NCBI RefSeq assembly: GCF_907164915.1
Contig: NC_061864.1
Location: forward strand, 8,811,889-8,875,888
Source: Impatiens glandulifera
Lineage: Eukaryota > Streptophyta > Magnoliopsida > Ericales > Balsaminaceae
Reading direction: 5' to 3'
Length of the DNA: 64,000 nt
Position 1 is the first letter of the stretch, and the number at the start of each line of letters is the position of its first letter. Position numbers and translations under genes: made by a program. This document shows positions 59,784 through 64,000 of this stretch, piece after piece. The notes below the pieces were generated by a model. The model had not been told where the DNA came from. It was given only the letters and a program-made list of their open reading frames with translations, and did not search any database.

Positions 59784-61735
59784 TATCTCATTAGTAGAGT
59801 TTATGTTGCAAGACTTCTCCTTTAATTTATTTTAAACAATTTTTATTCTGTTTTTTTTTCTTCCAAAAATATTATGTGACTGAAGAGAATTGTGTTTTAT
59901 TTTGAAGTTTTTGAGCTAATTTGATCATTTATAGATTGGGATTATTGTGATTGTGAATTTAAAATATCTATTGATTAAAAAGTGAGAAAGAAAACTTATT
60001 TTCATTAAATTATTATAATGTATTTTTTATATGTAAAAGGTGTACATTATTTTGATTTTTCAATATATAATTTATTTGAAAATTATTATTTATTGTAATT
60101 ATAATCATTGTTGACAATCTTATCGGTGGATATTTTAAATTGATTAAAAACTGATATTTTTAATAAATTTTAAATTAGATATAAATAGTTCTTTTTATCA
60201 TTTAAAAAAAAAAATGTTTGTTTTTTGACCAAATGTTTTGTAAAAAAAAAACTTACAGATTTGATAGCTTTAAATTAACCTCCTCAATTACTATGTATAT
60301 GATATTCATTCTCGTTAAAATTAAGTTTATTTTATAGATTTATATTGTCCACATTCCTCTTATTTTATGTGTAAATTTTTCTCTATTTCAATGAGGTACA
60401 CATAAGGGCATCTTATAGGATACAACATATCCATCCCAATTACTAAAGTTTGTTAATTGAGGATAAGTTTAAATAAATCTTGTATTATTTAAAATAAAAG
60501 TTAGTTTTTTTAGTAAAACAATTTAAAATGTATTTTTTGTTTTTTTATATTACAATAAAATAATATTTTTTAAAGAAATAAAAAGTGTTTATGTATTATA
60601 ATTATAAAAAAAGAAATGTTTAATTATAATTTAATTTAATTTAATAAAAAAAAATAATATGATCATTCAATGTCTTTGAATCCTCCACAAGGTGTATGTT
60701 TGAAAGTTGCTTGTTTTATAAAAGAATGAAATATAGAGCCTATTTATTTTTCTTAAAAAAAAACAAAATACTTAGAGAGAGATGCTCCTGTTGTCTGGTT
60801 TGTTATTTTTTTTTTTCAAAAACTCAAACAAAATAATAATACAATGTTATTTAAATAGCCTTGACCACCGAACAAATTTCTTAAATGATAAATTAATATG
60901 ACCAGTAAAATGACAATTGGCAGTCCAACATATTTTAAATCTTATTAAATTATTATAATTTTTTATATAAATTTTGTAAGTATTTTTTTTTAAACAAAAA
61001 CTCAATTAAAATCAATCAACATATTATTAAAATAAAATTATTTGATCATTCATAGAGTATATCAATTAATGGACAATTTAGCAGATTCGTTGTGGGCAGG
61101 TCCGGCCCGCCAGAGAGAGAGAGGAGGCAACTACTCTCTATGGACCTCAAAATTGTCATATATATTTATATAAAATATTATTAATAATTTAACGAATTAA
61201 TAAATATATATAGAGAGAGAATTAATTAGTCATTTTTTCACAATTATTTAAATATTTTTAATATAAATTGGGAAAGATTTTATATAATAAGTATTATAAT
61301 TATATATTTATTTATTTTTTTAAAATTTATAATTATTAGTGTAATGTCAAAAGTGTAACAACCACGTATCTTAAGAATTTGAAGGACTAATCCGAACCGA
61401 TTCCGAATTAAAAAACTGAATTTATTTTTTTGGTTTGGATTAAATTCGGATTGAGTTTAATTTGGATTAGATTTGAATAATTTAATTAATTTAAAATTGC
61501 TAAATAATTTGAAGTTGCCATTTACAAATATATAATTATTTTTTAGTTTGGATTTTACAAATTATATTCAATTTAATCCGTAGTAATTAGTAAAATGATT
61601 TGGATTGCGAATTGAATAAATTTAGTTTGGATTTAATACTGATCGGACAAAACGGATTAGTTTTACCCGTTTGCTCATCTCTAATATCACCAATAACAAC
61701 ATAACCGATTATTGGTCGAGTAATTTCCCTAGTCG
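59784..61735. other. Region between the F-box gene and the F-box fragment
   Basis: AT-rich 3' flank. 60660-61040 shares segments with 62240-62880 (a CCACAAGGTGTATGTTTGAA motif, a GAGCCTATTTA motif and a CAGTAAAATGA motif), consistent with a duplicated flank. 61380-61690 has repeated GGATTAAATTCGGATT-like motifs ending in GTTTGCTCATCTCTAA, typical of a non-autonomous transposon terminus. No intact gene. Confidence 0.5.
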
Positions 61736-61737
61736 AA

Positions 61738-61910
61738 TTGTATATTAACGGATATTGAAACACATGCCGTCCTAGAATTTGATCTTAAAACTGAGAGTTT
61801 CTATTTTGTTCTTCACCATCTCGAGGTCAGTCATGTCTACACCATGGTGCCAATGTCCGCAAAATGCATCATGTTGTTTGGTAATTTGACAATGGAAATT
61901 AACTTTTGCA
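61738..61910 (+). pseudogene. Decayed F-box gene fragment
   Basis: About 170 bp matches positions 59237-59410 of the F-box gene: ATTAACGGA, GATCTTAAAACTGAGAGTTT, CTATTTTGTTC, CATGTCTACACCATGGTGCC, AATGTCCGCAAAATGCATCA. Conceptual pieces read ESFYFVLHHLEVSHVYTMVP and MSAKCIMLFGNLTM. The flanking coding sequence is gone or unrecognisable, so this is a relic of a duplicated copy. Confidence 0.8.
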
Positions 61911-62254
61911 TTAGAACTTGATAGTTTAATTAAATTATCATCCTTCATGACTTAGTGTATGAGTTGAGGTTGAATACTATTTAAATAAATTTTGAATTAT
62001 TTAAAAAGTTTTAATTGGTATTAATTTTTAAAAATTAGTTATTTTTTATTTGTTTTAAATAAAAAGACTTAAAATATATTAATATATGTTAATAATATAT
62101 ATATATATATTACATAATAAAAGGTATTTTAATTAATAAATTAAATAATGTAATTAATGAAAGAGCTTGATTATTGTTTAATTAAAATAAGACACAACCA
62201 AACAAAGCTATATGATCGTTTAGGTGGCATTAAAGCTAGGAAATGAGTCACTCT

Positions 62255-62445
62255 TCAATGTCCCCACAAGGTGCATGTTTGAAAGGTGTTTGTTTTCCAT
62301 GTCCCCACAAGGTGCATGTTTGAAAGGTGTTTGTTTTCTAAAACAATAAAATATGGAGCCTATTTAAAAAATAATAAATAACCGAACAAGACTCTTGTGT
62401 CCCCACAGGGTGCATGTTTGAAAGATGTTTGTTTCCTAAAACAAT
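62255..62445. repeat. Repeated 38-bp CCCCACARGGTGCATGTTTG motif
   Basis: Two direct tandem units at about 62259-62296 and 62300-62337, a third at about 62401-62440, and a diverged relative at about 60685-60720. Units end GAAAGGTGTTTGTTTTC. Confidence 0.85.
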
Positions 62446-63049
62446 AAAATAAAACAACTCCAAAGTACTTTTTTTTTAATTAGGTCTTGTTTGACAGTGA
62501 TTATTTAAATAATCCATTACTTTTTATCTATTAATCTATCAACTAAATATTATTTATTTAAAATTTTCATTTAATATTAATATCTTTTAAATATTTTCAT
62601 TTAATAAATCAAAATTTTTTAAACTAAAACTCATTAATAATAAATCCAGATAAAATAATATTCTAAAATATAGATTAATTATCCATATATTAAAACTTTT
62701 AATAATTCGTTCAAATTTAATCCCACTCAATTTTAAATGTTTTAAATGAATAACAATATTTAAATATCCTTAATGGAACAAGCTTCTTAATGAATCTGAC
62801 TAGTAAAATGATATCACTGTCCCAATCTGAATTAAATCACTACAAATTTTTATGTAAATTTTTTAAACATACACTCATAATTAAAGAACGGAAAGAAATT
62901 CAAATTTTGAAATGAAATATGTGATATTTCCTTACAAGAAGGATCGAAAAAAAAAAAGAAATATTATAAATATTTTTTATTGCTTACTGGGCTTTGCGAC
63001 TATCTATATTCCAAGCCTATAAAATATTAAAATAATAATATCAGACAAA

Positions 63050-64000
63050 ACAAGTAAACCCTAGCTACTCTCTTTTAAAACAACTTTCTTCGTTTTCGTT
63101 TTCCTGGTTAGGAAACTCCGCCATCTTCTTTCTCTCTCAAACATTTTCCATCAAAATGAAAGGTATGTATTTTTGACAAACACTTACCTTAAACATACTT
63201 CGATTAACCAAATCGGTATCTTTCTCATTTTCCGACAGATAAAGCTCCAAGCTCCGGCGACCGGTATCCTTTACAATCCTTACGTTAACCAGACTCAAGC
63301 AACCGTCTTTTCTCCACTCTAAGCTTCAAAACAGTGTCAGGTATAAACTCAAACTATCTTTTACACTTCAAATCTACAGATCTTTTCCGCATGCATGATT
63401 TTCCTCTATTAAAACCCATATATGAATCTCACAAATCATTTTTCTATTAATAATAATGATTCATTTCAGATATTCAAGATTCGATGGAGAAGATTTTAAA
63501 TAAGTTTCAATGAAATATCAAATTGATTTTCTACTCATCGGATTGTGTCAGTACAAATAGGAAAAAACCCTAAATTTGTAAGAATAAACATTGTACATCT
63601 ATCTGACAGTGTACATCTATCTGACAATACATCATTGTTCTTATAATATTTAAAATCCTATAAGTACCATTTCTCATTCTCCAGAATATATATAAGTAAA
63701 AACGAAATAAATATAATAGTTATAAAATTTCTCCTTAAAAATATTCTTGGTATATATAAAATATATCTCAAAATAAATATATCAGTTATAATTATTTTTT
63801 TGATATTTTGATTATTACAAGTATGGATCTGAAACTATATAAGTATATAAGGAATACATCTCCAACTACATATAATAGTTATAATTTTTTTTTTATAGAT
63901 TATCCATACTTATGTATTCTATATATCTATATATTTGTTATATATGAAATGTATCTCAAAATAAATAAAATAATTATAATTATTTTTTTGCTATATTGGT
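63050..64000 (+). other. Spliced 5' leader of a downstream F-box paralog (CDS outside the window)
   Basis: 63263-63342 resembles the leader at 58262-58319: GTATCCTYTACAATCCTTA and AAGCTTCAAAACA are followed by a CAG|GTA donor. Here the ATGCCCAG of the first gene reads AGTGTCAG, so that uORF start is lost. A different small ORF opens at 63156 and runs across a 76-bp intron (63163-63238) for 18 codons (MKDKAPSSGDRYPLQSLR). From 63341 the sequence looks like an AT-rich leader intron to the window edge. Gene identity is inferred from leader similarity only. Confidence 0.4.

Overview
This is nuclear DNA from a flowering plant, almost certainly a eudicot. The evidence is AT-rich intergenic DNA with long (AT)n tracts, split genes with GT-AG introns, plant-only families (plasma-membrane PIP1 aquaporins, IQD calmodulin-binding proteins, BASIC PENTACYSTEINE factors, a P-class PPR protein) and decayed plant transposons. 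I cannot name the species. No bacterial, viral or organellar block and no CRISPR array is visible.

Layout from left to right. 0.1-3.8 kb: an internally deleted Ty1/copia element on the minus strand. 4.07-5.98 kb (+): a membrane-anchored GH9 endoglucanase in five exons. 6.36-6.65 kb: a small terminal-inverted-repeat (TIR) element. 7.76-9.96 kb (+): a TLDc-domain protein in seven exons. 10.52-11.78 kb (-): mitochondrial ribosomal protein mL53. 13.33-17.59 kb (-): an IQD31/32-type protein in six exons. 19.93-20.92 kb (-): a class II BBR/BPC GAGA-binding factor with a probable long 5' leader. 24.35-28.83 kb (-): a PL4 rhamnogalacturonate lyase in 16 exons, all joined in frame by hand. 30.89-33.48 kb: a non-autonomous hAT-like element holding a nested Mutator-like MITE, both with visible target-site duplications. 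34.12-35.94 kb (+): an intronless PPR protein of the Arabidopsis At1g09900 type. 38.85-49.31 kb (+): three tandem, nearly identical PIP1 aquaporin genes about 4.7 kb apart. 49.67-50.32 and 52.99-53.50 kb (-): a diverged pair of small C2-like genes. 54-58 kb: repeats. 58.3-59.78 kb (+): an F-box gene whose spliced leader carries a short uORF overlapping a candidate start codon. 61.7-64 kb: a decayed F-box fragment and then the leader of another copy, so an F-box tandem array probably continues past the right edge.

The genes do not form a pathway. Two act on cell-wall polysaccharides (GH9 and PL4). The aquaporins form a real gene cluster. The rest are ordinary single-copy housekeeping or regulatory genes. 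Exon joins were checked by reading frame: GH9 527 aa, TLDc 559 aa, mL53 128 aa, IQD 771 aa, BPC 301 aa, PL4 682 aa, PIP1 286 aa for each of the three copies. The most notable structures are the nested transposons, the PIP1 triplication with shared upstream blocks and a shared missing intron, a SINE-like insertion in the lyase gene, a large intronic hairpin in the IQD gene, and the uORF arrangement of the F-box gene. I did not find a clearly new biological system.
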